DNA of 64,000 nt from Novosphingobium pentaromativorans US6-1. Its GTDB lineage: Bacteria; Pseudomonadota; Alphaproteobacteria; Sphingomonadales; Sphingomonadaceae. The position numbers and the translations under genes are program-made. Each line of letters starts with the position of its first letter. Position 1 is the stretch's first letter. Shown here in pieces: positions 1 to 9,026 of this stretch. Where the stretch lies: the NCBI RefSeq assembly GCF_000767465.1, contig NZ_CP009291.1, positions 3,638,501-3,702,500 of the forward strand. Direction: 5' to 3'. The notes beneath the pieces are model-generated. The model was not told the DNA's origin, searched no databases, and saw nothing but the letters and a program-made list of their open reading frames with translations.

Positions 1-1
1 C

Positions 2-40
2 GCGTGTCGGCAGACCGGTTTGCTTCGGCTGCCGACACGC
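2..40. terminator. Strong hairpin, terminator-like
   Basis: A perfect 12-bp inverted repeat pairs bases 2-13 (gcgtgtcggcag) with 29-40 (ctgccgacacgc). Inside it 15-17 (ccg) can pair with 26-28 (cgg), leaving an 8-base loop and one bulged A. It lies just downstream of the leftward operon that ends at 92. A T-tract on the minus strand would fall outside the window, so termination is plausible but not shown. Confidence 0.4.
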
Positions 41-91
41 AATGCAATCCAATGTCAGCGAAGGGGGTTCAGCAAGCCGCAGGCAGTCGCT

Positions 92-601
92 TCAGCTTGC
101 CGTTGCAGCCTGCGCTGACATCTTTTCGACGATCTCCGGGTCGAATCCCATCAGGGAGAACCAACGCCGGTCGACATCGGCGCGATGGGCTGCAACTTCC
201 AGAACTCTTGTCCTGACCGCAGACTGAGCTTCGCAGGTCCCGTCCGCTTCCAGCGCGATCAGCACATCGTCGAGCGCCTTCTGTATGACGGCAGTCTGTT
301 CGAGGGCTGCCAGGTCAATGCTGGCATCGAGCGCCTTTTGCAGTGCATCCACGGTGGCGGTAGTGGAGCTTCCACCTTTGGCCAGCGATACGACGGTTGC
401 GGCCAGATCGCGAAAGTCTTCCGCTTCCTGCCTTTCGAACCCGGGTGTCTGATCATACTGGGCCAGCGTGATCTGCAAGTGTCCGATCACGAGTTCAACC
501 TGCTCGCGGGCCAGGCTCGCTTCTTTCGGAAGGGCCGGCATGACCACATAGCTGAGGGCGCGCACGGCGCTGGCGAGTCGGTCGGGGACTGAGGGGGTCA
601 T
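92..601 (-). CDS. Small helical protein, possible LvaB/DUF6285-like partner of the phosphotransferase
   Basis: This 169-residue, probably all-helical soluble protein has no signal peptide or membrane segment. Its start overlaps the stop of the upstream phosphotransferase gene by 4 bases (ATGA), so the two are probably co-translated. In Pseudomonas putida levulinate catabolism a small protein, LvaB, is needed by the APH-type kinase LvaA, and small DUF6285 proteins often follow such kinases. The N-terminal pattern (DRLASAVRAL, then an RE-rich helix) loosely resembles that group. I infer a partner role from position more than from sequence; hypothetical protein is the safe label. Confidence 0.55.
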   Translation of the reverse strand: MTPSVPDRLASAVRALSYVVMPALPKEASLAREQVELVIGHLQITLAQYDQTPGFERQEAEDFRDLAATVVSLAKGGSSTTATVDALQKALDASIDLAALEQTAVIQKALDDVLIALEADGTCEAQSAVRTRVLEVAAHRADVDRRWFSLMGFDPEIVEKMSAQAATAS

Positions 602-1728
602 TGCGGTTCTCCCATCGAAAGAAGGCTGGTGAGTTCGGCCAGGTGCATCGGTCCGGTCCCAGCGAGGAAAGTCAGCAGCACGTCCTGGTGGTTATGCTGT
701 TCCTTGGCCGCCCGCATGCCCAGAACGGATACGAGGATGTAACTCTTCCAGTAGTTGAAGATCTTGAAATAGTGGAGCTTCTTGCGGTCCACCTGCCTTC
801 CGCTGACCTCTTCGTAGGAGCGGATGAAATCCTCTTCGCCCTCGAAGATGTCGCTTGCACGAAACACGCCGTCGATCTTCGTGCCGAAGACGGGGGCGAG
901 CAGCCATGCGTAGTCGGCATGGGGATCGCCGATGTAGCACATCTCCCAGTCGAGAAGCGCAGTGACTTCACCGCTTTCCTCGTCGAACAGGTAGTTGCCC
1001 GTGCGGAAATCGCCGTGGACCAGAGCAAGTTCTTCGCAATCGGGAATGTTTTGCTGAAGATATTGGGTTGCCAGCCGCATGACCGGCTCATGTGCCACTA
1101 CGTCTTGTTCCAGCAGTTCGTTCCAGAAGTTGATCAGCCATCGGGTGGCCTGCTTCGGATCGTCTGTGGGGGCCGCGAATGAAGGAAGATCTGCGCTCCT
1201 CCAGTCGAAATTGTGAACCTTCGCCAGGATGTCCAGGTATTGCGGGCGGATGAGCTTGCGCAGCCGCTCTCCCAAGACAGTGCCAAGGCCGGTCACGGTC
1301 AAGCCCAGAGAACTCGGCTTGGTCGTGCCGCGGACCAGTTCCATGATCATGGCGGGGCGCGGGAAAGTGGTCGCGTCCGGGTCCATCCAGACCGGGCGCG
1401 GCACGGGAACGATCCCTTCGAAGGCGCTCAGAATCTCGAATTCGCGCTCCCGGCTCGTCTCTGTGATCGCCTCCATCGGGTCCATGCGCAGCAAGTAGCG
1501 CGCAGGTTCGCCGCCGGGAGGTGTGAGGGTAAAGGCAAACTGCTCCTTCGACGCACCACCTCCGATGCGCCCGATACCGCTGATTCGGGCTCCTTGGACC
1601 TTTTCCGTGAAGAAGGCTTCCAGCAATCCCTGGATGGCGTCGTCTTCCTGAGGAATATACGGGGGTTCGGAGCGCCTCTTCTTGCGGGCTTCCAGCATCG
1701 CCGCCAGATACGGTTCGGTATCGATCAC
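598..1728 (-). CDS. APH-family phosphotransferase (LvaA / ACAD10-11 kinase-domain type)
   Basis: This is an aminoglycoside-phosphotransferase-fold kinase of about 376 residues, probably acting on a small organic or acyl-CoA substrate rather than an antibiotic. The catalytic loop HGDFRTGN (residues 238-245) and the metal-binding LLDWE (258-262) are intact, and a glycine-rich segment GRIGGGASKEQ lies near residue 55. The open frame extends upstream, but GTG at 1728 follows a good GAGAGGA ribosome site at 8 bases and avoids overlap with the upstream SDR, so I chose it. Relatives act in catabolic operons: LvaA phosphorylates 4-hydroxyvaleryl-CoA, and the kinase domains of human ACAD10/11 do similar chemistry. 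Family assignment is secure; the substrate is inferred. Confidence 0.85.
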   Translation of the reverse strand: MIDTEPYLAAMLEARKKRRSEPPYIPQEDDAIQGLLEAFFTEKVQGARISGIGRIGGGASKEQFAFTLTPPGGEPARYLLRMDPMEAITETSREREFEILSAFEGIVPVPRPVWMDPDATTFPRPAMIMELVRGTTKPSSLGLTVTGLGTVLGERLRKLIRPQYLDILAKVHNFDWRSADLPSFAAPTDDPKQATRWLINFWNELLEQDVVAHEPVMRLATQYLQQNIPDCEELALVHGDFRTGNYLFDEESGEVTALLDWEMCYIGDPHADYAWLLAPVFGTKIDGVFRASDIFEGEEDFIRSYEEVSGRQVDRKKLHYFKIFNYWKSYILVSVLGMRAAKEQHNHQDVLLTFLAGTGPMHLAELTSLLSMGEPQ

Positions 1729-1762
1729 GGATAAGATCCTCTCTGCTTTTCTTGTTTCTCGA

Positions 1763-2533
1763 CTACATCGCCGACAGGCCGCCATCGATGGCCAGTTCCG
1801 CACCGGTCACGAAAGCGGCTTCGTCGGAAGCCAGATAGACGGCGGCGAAGGCAACATCGTCCGGGACGCCGACACGCCCCATGGGTATCTGCCGAGCCAG
1901 CTTTGCCAGCGTTTCCTCGCGAGATCGCCCGCCTGAAAATCCATCCAGCAATGGCGTATCGACAAAGGTGGGGTGAAGCGAATTGCAGGTGATGGCATAG
2001 CCTTGCTTCGCACAATGCAATGCGATCGACTTGGACAAGTGGCGCACCGCCGCCTTGGCCGAGTTGTAGGCCGCCATGTTGCCCGCAGCCACCATGGCCG
2101 AAATCGACGAGATGTTGATAATCGCGCCGCCACTGCGTTTCGCGGTCTGTGCCATCAGCGGCAGGGCCGCCTTTGTTCCCAGAAACACACTGTCGAGATC
2201 GACCGCATGGGTGCGGCGCCAGTCGTCGAAGCTCGTTTCCTCGACCGAGCCTGGTAGGCAGATTCCCGCATTGTTTACCAGAACGCCAAGTTCTCCGAGC
2301 TTTGTTTCGATATGTGCAATGGCCGCGGTCCAGCTGTCGGGATCGGTGACGTCGAGTTTAACGGAGATCGCATCCCCCCCGATCCGGCCTGCCTGTTCGC
2401 GTGCCCCGACGTCGTCGATATCGCTTACCACGACACGGGCGCCTTCTTGCGCGAAACGCGCCGCGATGGCGGCACCCAGACCCGATGCCGCGCCCGTCAC
2501 CAATGCCGTTTTCCCGCTCAATCTTGGCCGCAT
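1763..2533 (-). CDS. SDR family NAD(P)-dependent oxidoreductase
   Basis: A classical short-chain dehydrogenase of 256 residues. It has the cofactor motif TGAASGLG near the N-terminus, NNAG in the central strand, the catalytic Ser in a NISSISA segment, the YNSAK catalytic pair, and a C-terminal IDGGLSAM typical of FabG-like enzymes. It should oxidise a secondary alcohol or reduce a ketone. An upstream GTG (2566) is possible, but ATG at 2533 follows AAGGAAAG and gives the usual N-terminus. It precedes the phosphotransferase and small-protein genes on the same strand with a short gap and probably shares their transcript. The closest relatives in the window by eye are the tandem SDRs at 52987 and 53794. 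Confidence 0.88.
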   Translation of the reverse strand: MRPRLSGKTALVTGAASGLGAAIAARFAQEGARVVVSDIDDVGAREQAGRIGGDAISVKLDVTDPDSWTAAIAHIETKLGELGVLVNNAGICLPGSVEETSFDDWRRTHAVDLDSVFLGTKAALPLMAQTAKRSGGAIINISSISAMVAAGNMAAYNSAKAAVRHLSKSIALHCAKQGYAITCNSLHPTFVDTPLLDGFSGGRSREETLAKLARQIPMGRVGVPDDVAFAAVYLASDEAAFVTGAELAIDGGLSAM

Positions 2534-2749
2534 TGCGATTTCTACTTTCCTTGTCTGGGGGACCACATTCGCGTTTCCCCTTTTCGAGATAGGGATGAGA
2601 GCTTCACCGGCACCTCGACATCACAGGTTCGCGGCACTTCCGTTTTCGAAATAGCGGATAGGGCTGAAAACCTTCTCTCCGTCATCTCCGTGTCATTCCC
2701 CCAGGCATTCAACATTCGTGGTTTCGCCGCGCTACCAGTTCATTCTGGA

Positions 2750-4189
2750 CTAGGTGCCGACATCGTCTGGCACGAGGATCGCGCTGGTTTCGAGATAGCT
2801 GTCGATGCCTTCGGGGCCCAGTTCGCGGCCGATGCCCGATGCGCGAAATCCGCCGAACGGTGCTCCGAAATCCAGGATCCGCTTCGAATTGATGCCGACG
2901 GTTCCGGTCCGCAGCCTGCGCGCCACGGCAACCGACCTTTCGATGTCGCAGGACCATACCGATCCGGAGAGGCCGTAGTCGCTGGCGTTGGCCAGCGCGA
3001 CCGCATGATCGACATCGTCATATTCGATCAGCGCAGTCAGCGGTCCGAACACTTCTTCGCGTGCGATTGCGGAACCCGGTTCGGTCAGCAGCAGTGCCGG
3101 ATCGACGAGACACGCGCTGCCAGTGCCGTATGCACCGCCGATCCTGCGCGCACCGCTTGAGAGGGCCTGCGCGTACATCGTCTTGACCTTGTCGCCCTGA
3201 ACGCGCGTCGCGAGAGGACCGATCTGGGTCGCCGGGTCGAGCGGGTCGCCAACCTGTAATCCGTCGAACAGAGCGGCCAATCCGTCCCGGATTGCGCCAG
3301 CGTTGGCGCGCGGCACCAGCACTCTCGATTGCGCGCCGCACACTTGGCCATTGTTCTGAACCATCGCAAGGAACAGTTCGTGCGCGTGGTCTTCCACCCG
3401 GAAGTCATCGAGCAGGATTGCCGCAGACTTGCCTCCCAGTTCCAGCGTGCAGCGCGCGAAGCGGCTTGCGGCAGCCTGTGCTACCGCGCGACCGGCGGCT
3501 GTGCTGCCGGTGAAGCTGACCTTCGCAATACGCGGGTCGGAGACAAGGCGTCTGCCGATATCGCGGTCGGCCGTGATGACCGCGATCATCCCGCTGGGCA
3601 GATCGAGGGCCATAGCTTCCTCCGCGAAAATCTGCATCGTTCGTGCATTTTCGGGCGAAGGCTTGAGGATTATCGGGCAGCCGGCTGCAATCGCCGAGGC
3701 CAACTTTTCGCAGGCGAGAAACAACGGCACGTTCCAAGGTACAATGCCCACGGCCAGGCCCACCGGAACCTTGCGCACAATGACCCGTCCGCCGCGCGCG
3801 GCCTTGCGCTCTTCTTCGAATTCGTGCGTTTCTGTGAGATTGGCGATGGCGCGCAGCAGTCCGCTCGCGCTGCCGACCTGCAGTGCCTTTGCTTGCGCGA
3901 TCGGGCAGCCGATTTCGCGCGCGGCCAGTTCGGCCAGTTCGTCGCCGCGGGCATCGAGGGCATCGGCCAGAGCCCGCAGCGCCTTGGCCCGCTGGGGGAG
4001 GGTGGTCCCTTCCGCGGCGGGAAGCGCCGCGATACCGGCCTCTACCGCCCTGTCCGCCAGTGCTTCGTCTGCAAGGCGGATGGATGTCAGGGGAGACAGG
4101 TCGATCGGGCTCGGCATGATCGTCGGCGCGCGTGCGCTTGCCTGCATCGCGCCGGCAACCAGGTGGGTGTCGACCTGAAAACGGCTCAT
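2750..4189 (-). CDS. Aldehyde dehydrogenase family protein
   Basis: A full-length NAD(P)-dependent aldehyde dehydrogenase (479 residues) that oxidises an aldehyde to a carboxylic acid. Visible landmarks are PWN (151-153), the cofactor-loop FTGST (226-230), the general base Glu250 in TLELGGKS, the nucleophile Cys284 in NNGQVCGAQ, and EEVFGP near residue 385. It overlaps the upstream acyl-CoA ligase by 4 bases. The order P450, SDR, ligase, aldehyde dehydrogenase fits terminal oxidation of an alkyl group to an acid that is then activated with CoA; that is inference. Substrate unknown. Confidence 0.93.
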   Translation of the reverse strand: MSRFQVDTHLVAGAMQASARAPTIMPSPIDLSPLTSIRLADEALADRAVEAGIAALPAAEGTTLPQRAKALRALADALDARGDELAELAAREIGCPIAQAKALQVGSASGLLRAIANLTETHEFEEERKAARGGRVIVRKVPVGLAVGIVPWNVPLFLACEKLASAIAAGCPIILKPSPENARTMQIFAEEAMALDLPSGMIAVITADRDIGRRLVSDPRIAKVSFTGSTAAGRAVAQAAASRFARCTLELGGKSAAILLDDFRVEDHAHELFLAMVQNNGQVCGAQSRVLVPRANAGAIRDGLAALFDGLQVGDPLDPATQIGPLATRVQGDKVKTMYAQALSSGARRIGGAYGTGSACLVDPALLLTEPGSAIAREEVFGPLTALIEYDDVDHAVALANASDYGLSGSVWSCDIERSVAVARRLRTGTVGINSKRILDFGAPFGGFRASGIGRELGPEGIDSYLETSAILVPDDVGT

Positions 4190-5775
4190 GTCCTCACGCC
4201 CGCGCGCCGCATGTCGAAACCGCGATTCACAGGATCGGCATAGTCGTCCCTGATCTTGTGCTTTTGCAGCTTGCCCGTCTCCGTACGCGGCAGATCGCTG
4301 CGGAACGCGATGAACTTGGGCAACTTGAAAGCGGCGATACGTTCGCGCAAGAAGGCCAGGATTTCTCTCGCCAGTGCCTCACTGCCTTCCCCTTCATGCA
4401 ATTGAACCACCGCCTGCACGGTCTCGCCGAATGTCGGGTCTGGCACGCCGAACGCCGCAGCGTCGAACACCGCGGGGTGCACGGCGAGCGCGGCCTCGAT
4501 TTCGGCGGGATAGATGTTCACGCCCCCCGAAACGATGGTGAAGGAACGCCGGTCGGACAGGAACAGGAAGCCGTCTTCATCGACATGGCCGATGTCGCCG
4601 AACGTCGCCCAGCCTTTGGGATGATGGGCCTCACGCGTCTTTTCGGGCGCGTTGTGGTAGACGAGGCCCGCACGCCCTTCGAAATAGACGGTCCCGGTTT
4701 CGCCCACGGGCAGTTCCTTGCCGTCTTCGCCGACGATGTGGATGGTCGAGCCATAGGCCTTACCCACCGTTCCCGGCCGCTCCAGCCATTCAGCGCTGGT
4801 GCTGTGGGTGAAGCCGACGCCTTCGGTGCCCGAATAATACTCATAGAGGATCGGCCCCCACCAATCGATCATCGCCCGCTTGATATCGGGAGGGCAGGGA
4901 GCGCCCGCGTGGATTGCGACGCGATGGCTGGAAAGGTCATAGCGGGTACGCGCATCTTCGGGCAGTTCGAGCAGGCGCGCGAACATCGTGGGTACCCATT
5001 GGCTGTGCGTCACCCTTTCCCGTTCGATCAGAGCGAGCGCCTGTTCGGGGTCGAACTTGTTCATCACCACGACCATGCCGCCGGTGCGATGCCGGTTGAG
5101 CGAAAACCGCAGCGGAGCAGCATGATAAAGCGGTGCAGGCGTCAGGAACACCGTGTCGGCGTCCATGCCGTAAAGATCCGCATCGCGCAGCGTACGGCGC
5201 ATGTCCGATCCGAGCGCAGCGTATTCCAGCGCGCGGCGCACCGCCTTGGGGCGTCCGGTCGTGCCCGAGGTATAGAGCATGTCGCCGCCCTCGATCGGTT
5301 CGGGGAGGGGCAGGTCCGCGTCGATTTCCTGCGGGACTGCCTCATACCCGTCCACGGGGTCGAGTGTCAGCACCAACGGCTTCGCATTGACTGTGGCTGC
5401 CAGCGCGGCGGCTGCCGGTTCAACCAATGCGGGATCAAGGATCAGCGCGCGCGCACCGCTGTCGTCGAAGATATATGCCAGCTCGGTCGGCGTGAGACGC
5501 GTGGCGATGGGAATGAAATAGAGGCCGGAGCGCTGTGCCGCCCAGGCGGCCACGAAGAAATCGATCCTGTTGCCGATCAACAGGGCGACCGCGTCGCCGC
5601 GTACGATCCCGCTCTGGTGGAGCTTTTGCGCCAGGGCCAGCGAGCGTGTGTCCAGTTCGCGATAGGACAGGCGCGATCCGTCCTGCGCGATGACGGCGGT
5701 GTGATCGGGATCAATGGCAGCAATGGCCCCCGGATGGCCGCCATTCGCAACACTTTTGTCGGGATGGTCTGTCAT
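4186..5775 (-). CDS. AMP-dependent acyl-CoA synthetase/ligase
   Basis: An ANL-superfamily acyl-CoA ligase of 529 residues that should activate a carboxylic acid through an acyl-adenylate to the CoA thioester. The P-loop-like motif LYTSGTTGRPKA lies at 168-178, followed by YEYYSGTEG, the GDIGHVDEDGFLFLSDR hinge segment, GGVNIYPAEIE and the C-terminal lysine motif PRTETGKLQK. It overlaps both neighbours by 4 bases, so it is inside a tightly coupled operon. It is similar in size to long-chain and steroid-acid ligases, but the substrate cannot be assigned from sequence. Confidence 0.93.
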   Translation of the reverse strand: MTDHPDKSVANGGHPGAIAAIDPDHTAVIAQDGSRLSYRELDTRSLALAQKLHQSGIVRGDAVALLIGNRIDFFVAAWAAQRSGLYFIPIATRLTPTELAYIFDDSGARALILDPALVEPAAAALAATVNAKPLVLTLDPVDGYEAVPQEIDADLPLPEPIEGGDMLYTSGTTGRPKAVRRALEYAALGSDMRRTLRDADLYGMDADTVFLTPAPLYHAAPLRFSLNRHRTGGMVVVMNKFDPEQALALIERERVTHSQWVPTMFARLLELPEDARTRYDLSSHRVAIHAGAPCPPDIKRAMIDWWGPILYEYYSGTEGVGFTHSTSAEWLERPGTVGKAYGSTIHIVGEDGKELPVGETGTVYFEGRAGLVYHNAPEKTREAHHPKGWATFGDIGHVDEDGFLFLSDRRSFTIVSGGVNIYPAEIEAALAVHPAVFDAAAFGVPDPTFGETVQAVVQLHEGEGSEALAREILAFLRERIAAFKLPKFIAFRSDLPRTETGKLQKHKIRDDYADPVNRGFDMRRAGVRT

Positions 5776-6362
5776 CGCACCACCTCTTTGCTGAAATGGC
5801 TGGTCTCGTTGACGCTCAGCACCTGCAGCGCGTCGAGGCTCTTGCCCATGAAGCGGGTAATGCTGCCGTTGCGGGGCACGAAATTGGCAAGTCCCGTCAG
5901 GCCGAGGGCGTGGGAAAGAAGGATGTTGATCGGAAATCCATGGGTGAAGATAGCCACCCTCTTTCCCGCATTGGCACCGATGATGGTGCTGAATCCGCTA
6001 AGCACCCGCTCGCGGAACTCGGTTTCGTCATGACCGTAATAGCCGATCGGATCGCGCAGGAAGACGTCCCAGTCGCCCGCCGCCTTGATGGCCTCTGGCG
6101 AGATATACAGGTCCTCGCCATTGTCGACTTCGCCCACTTCGGCGATGCGGGTAATGGTCAGCCCGAGCTTCGTTGCCAGCGGCTCGCCGCTTTCCACCGC
6201 GCGTCGCAGGGTGCTGTCATAGATCGCATCGATCGGCTCGCGGGAGAGGCGCTCGCAAGTTTGCGCGGCCTGCAGGCGACCGGCTTGCGAAAGTGGGGGA
6301 TCGGCCGCATCGCGGGTATGCGCATTTTCAGGCAGCCCGTGGCGCACAAGTATCAATTGCAC
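5772..6362 (-). CDS. Histidine phosphatase family protein
   Basis: A 196-residue phosphoglycerate-mutase-fold protein starting with the catalytic LILVRHG motif; the second histidine is probably in the FTHGFPIN segment. Members remove phosphate from small molecules or proteins. It sits between the SDR (10-base overlap) and the acyl-CoA ligase (4-base overlap) and is clearly part of the P450 operon. One possible role is dephosphorylating an intermediate, which is notable because a kinase-like gene lies at the end of this gene group. That link is speculation. Confidence 0.85.
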   Translation of the reverse strand: MQLILVRHGLPENAHTRDAADPPLSQAGRLQAAQTCERLSREPIDAIYDSTLRRAVESGEPLATKLGLTITRIAEVGEVDNGEDLYISPEAIKAAGDWDVFLRDPIGYYGHDETEFRERVLSGFSTIIGANAGKRVAIFTHGFPINILLSHALGLTGLANFVPRNGSITRFMGKSLDALQVLSVNETSHFSKEVVR

Positions 6363-7156
6363 GTGGCGCGCTCCTGATCGGTTGCCGGCGCACAGGGCTT
6401 CGCCACAGCATTCCGGGCATTGGAAAATCCGCCATCGCAGGCGATGTTTACGCCGTTCACCCAGGAGGCATCGCGAGAAAGCAGGAATGCAACCAGCGCC
6501 GCGACTTCATCGGCGGTGCCATGGCGCCCGGCTATGTCGGCTGCTGCCTGGATACGATCATGCCCCATCGATTGTTCGAAGTCCTTGAGGATCGGTGTTT
6601 CCACCGGGCCGGGACTGACGACATTGACGCGCACGCCGCGTGGCAGCAGCTGCGCCGAAAGCGCCGCCCCCCACTCATTGGCGAGTTTTTTTGAGGCCGC
6701 ATAGGCATCAGGACCGGCAAGACTGGCCAGCCTTGCAACAATGGCGTCGTCATCGCCTGTCAGGATGTCGTTTAGCTCCTCCTGCGGCCAGGTACAGCGA
6801 TGGGCGGTGATGCTGGAGACGATGACGATCGACGCGCCCGTTTCGAGCCGGTCGAGCAGGCCTGCGGTCAATCTGCGCGGCGCAGCGATATTGACCGCCG
6901 CGACCTTGTCGGCAGGAGCCGTTCCGGGAATGCCCGCGACATGGGCGATGCCGTCAAGGCCACCGCCGATGCTCGCGATGGCCGCATCGATGGCGGCGCT
7001 GTCGGCAAGGTCGCATGCCTGCCCGCCAGCAACCGGTTTCAGGTCGAGCGGAACGACCGTATTGCCTTGTGACCGCAAGCGGTCGCAGAGACTGGCGCCG
7101 ATGCCGCTGGCCGCACCCGTGACGAGGATGCGCTGCTTCCTTTCTCCGGCGTTCAT
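6353..7156 (-). CDS. SDR oxidoreductase, 3-alpha-hydroxysteroid / coniferyl-alcohol dehydrogenase type
   Basis: An SDR of 267 residues with TGAASGIG, then VAGIPG where most SDRs have NNAG, an IVSSI serine segment and YAASKKLANEW catalytic residues. The long insertion between the Ser and Tyr (about 30 residues, with TWPQEELNDIL) and the layout VNVVSPGPVETPIL match the 3-alpha-HSD/carbonyl-reductase and coniferyl-alcohol-dehydrogenase subfamily, as recalled from Comamonas testosteroni 3-alpha-HSD. ATG at 7156 overlaps the P450 stop as ATGA, so I prefer it to the start three codons upstream. It probably oxidises the alcohol made by the P450 or a ring hydroxyl. Confidence 0.85.
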   Translation of the reverse strand: MNAGERKQRILVTGAASGIGASLCDRLRSQGNTVVPLDLKPVAGGQACDLADSAAIDAAIASIGGGLDGIAHVAGIPGTAPADKVAAVNIAAPRRLTAGLLDRLETGASIVIVSSITAHRCTWPQEELNDILTGDDDAIVARLASLAGPDAYAASKKLANEWGAALSAQLLPRGVRVNVVSPGPVETPILKDFEQSMGHDRIQAAADIAGRHGTADEVAALVAFLLSRDASWVNGVNIACDGGFSNARNAVAKPCAPATDQERATCN

Positions 7157-8334
7157 CGCGACCACCGCAGCAGGAGATTGTCGTACCCGGTAAACCAGTT
7201 CGAGGCAGCCCGCTGCGCCGGACGGGCGACTTCAGCATGGCGGACGTTTTTCAGGAATTCCTCCAGGAATATCTTCGCCTCCAGCCGGGCGAGGTGGGCG
7301 CCCATGCAGAAATGCGCGCCGACGCCAAAGCCGACATGGGGGTTGTTCTTGCGGTCGACATGGAACTCGTCGGCATTCTCGAACGCGCGCTCATCGCGAT
7401 TGGCCGATGCGAAATAGATCACGACCTTGGTGCCTGCCTTGATCGGCGTGCCGAACAGATCGGTATCGACAGTCGCTGTACGCCGCATCTGCAGCACCGG
7501 CGAAACCCATCGGGCCATTTCCTCGATCGCAAGGGGGATCAGCGCCGGATTGCTGCGCAGTTTGGCCATTTCATCGGGCCGCGTCAGCAGCGCTTCCATC
7601 CCGCCGGTCAGCAGGAAGCGGGTGGTTTCGTTGCCCGCGACCGTGAGCACCATGAAATAGGCATCCAGTTCCTCGTCCGTCAGCGGCTCGCCTCCGGGCG
7701 CTGCGGTCACCAGTGCGCTGGCGATGTCGTCGCCGGGATGGGCGCGTTTCTCGGCAGCCAGTTCGCGGAAATACTCGAATAGGTGCCGGCGCGCATCGGC
7801 TTGAACCTCGTCGGCCGCCGAAACGTCGCTCATCGTGTTGGCCCAGTGCAGCAGGTCGTGCTGCCGCTCATGTGGCACGCCCAGGACCTCGGCGAAGACG
7901 ATCATCGGAACTGCAACGGCGATCTTTTCGACGAAATCGAACGGTTCGTTCTGCGGTACGGCGTCGATCAACTCGCGGACCACTTCGCGGATGCGTCCTT
8001 CGCGATGCTTGAGAAGCGACATCCGGAATGCGCCCAGACCTGGCGCGCGCAATCTGCTGTGGACCGGCTGGTCGGCATTATGCACGCTTGGTGCGCCATG
8101 GCCCTCGGCGCGCTTGTCGCGGATCTGCGTGCCTTTGCCGTTGATGAAATGGAGGTGATCGCGTCCGATGGCTGACACATGATCGTAGCGAGTCAGGGCA
8201 TAAAAGCCGACGCCGTCAGGGCCCGGATTGAAATGGACCGGATCATCGTCGCGAAGCCGACGGAATATCTCATGGTCCGCATTCGCGGTATAATGTCCAA
8301 TGTCGAGTAGATCGATATCGCGGGCCTGCGTCAT
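7153..8334 (-). CDS. Cytochrome P450
   Basis: A bacterial class-I type P450 of 393 residues. It shows the I-helix oxygen-activation motif AGNETT (233-238), the K-helix EEMAR (271-275), and the heme-ligand loop FGVGAHFCMGAHLAR with Cys343. Start ATG 8334 overlaps the TetR stop (ATGA); the open frame runs further upstream, but that part lies inside the regulator. No ferredoxin or ferredoxin reductase gene is nearby, so electrons must come from elsewhere. It heads an operon with alcohol and aldehyde oxidation and CoA-ligation genes, which suggests hydroxylation of an alkyl or terpenoid carbon. The exact CYP family cannot be set by eye. Confidence 0.95.
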   Translation of the reverse strand: MTQARDIDLLDIGHYTANADHEIFRRLRDDDPVHFNPGPDGVGFYALTRYDHVSAIGRDHLHFINGKGTQIRDKRAEGHGAPSVHNADQPVHSRLRAPGLGAFRMSLLKHREGRIREVVRELIDAVPQNEPFDFVEKIAVAVPMIVFAEVLGVPHERQHDLLHWANTMSDVSAADEVQADARRHLFEYFRELAAEKRAHPGDDIASALVTAAPGGEPLTDEELDAYFMVLTVAGNETTRFLLTGGMEALLTRPDEMAKLRSNPALIPLAIEEMARWVSPVLQMRRTATVDTDLFGTPIKAGTKVVIYFASANRDERAFENADEFHVDRKNNPHVGFGVGAHFCMGAHLARLEAKIFLEEFLKNVRHAEVARPAQRAASNWFTGYDNLLLRWSR

Positions 8335-9005
8335 CTTACGTGCTCTTCGCCCAGCTCGGCCGTGGCATTTGCGAAAATGCTGCGAAACGAGATGATGCCG
8401 CAGATCTCGCCCAGCTCGTCCAGGCGCTCGTCCGAAGGTCTTTCCCTGGGAAGCCCGACATGCACATAGGCAAGCTGTTCGATCATGGAGCCAAGGGATT
8501 CCGCCATCAGGGCGCTGTCGATCGAAGTGTCGACGAGCCCCTTGGCCTGCAACTTCTCCATCCAGCGCCGGTTGCGCTCGATGAAGGGGCGGCGCATCTC
8601 CAGCCAAATGTCGAGAAAGACGCTTGGCCGCGGTCTTGCGGCGGCCTCGCGTGCCACGCGCAGCATGTCGCGATGCTCGGCATAAGTATGGAAAAAGCTG
8701 GTGTTGTAATCGATCAACTCGCCGAGAATTCCGCCAGCCCTCGAGGCTTTACGCCGGCTGACCGGGTGGTGCAGGTCCTGATGGAGTTCTGCCAGAACGG
8801 CATGGAGCAGATCGTCCTTGTCCGTGAAATGGCGATAGAAATTGCCATGGCTGACACCTGCCAGGCGGGCGACGTCCGCGATGCGCGCTATTTCGTAGCC
8901 GTAGGCGGAAAATGCCTTTCGGCCAGCTTCGATCAACTTTGCCCGGGTCAGCGCGCCCCGGCGGGTTGGCGCGACCGGTTTGGCCGGGCGATCACTGTCG
9001 CGCAT
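8331..9005 (-). CDS. TetR-family transcriptional regulator
   Basis: A 224-residue TetR repressor with its helix-turn-helix at about residues 20-66, ending in the typical GVSHGNFYRHFTDKDDLL recognition-helix region. The C-terminal domain is helical, and its ligand is unknown but probably an acyl-CoA or the substrate. I chose ATG 9005, preceded by GAGAGGAG, rather than the upstream frame start. It overlaps the P450 gene by 4 bases and is transcribed divergently from the SDR/HSD10/thiolase operon, so it probably controls both through the repeats at 9027-9056. It is the only obvious regulator gene in the window. Confidence 0.92.
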   Translation of the reverse strand: MRDSDRPAKPVAPTRRGALTRAKLIEAGRKAFSAYGYEIARIADVARLAGVSHGNFYRHFTDKDDLLHAVLAELHQDLHHPVSRRKASRAGGILGELIDYNTSFFHTYAEHRDMLRVAREAAARPRPSVFLDIWLEMRRPFIERNRRWMEKLQAKGLVDTSIDSALMAESLGSMIEQLAYVHVGLPRERPSDERLDELGEICGIISFRSIFANATAELGEEHVR

Positions 9006-9026
9006 TGCCTCCGCTCCTCTCGAATC

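Noticed and set aside
598..1728. Aminoglycoside resistance gene
   Set aside because: APH-fold and HGDFRTGN only show the kinase family; the catabolic neighbours and LvaA/ACAD10-like setting make antibiotic resistance unlikely.
4132..6033. 633-residue plus-strand frame opposite the acyl-CoA ligase
   Set aside because: It overlaps a well-supported ligase and has no recognisable domain; antisense artefact.
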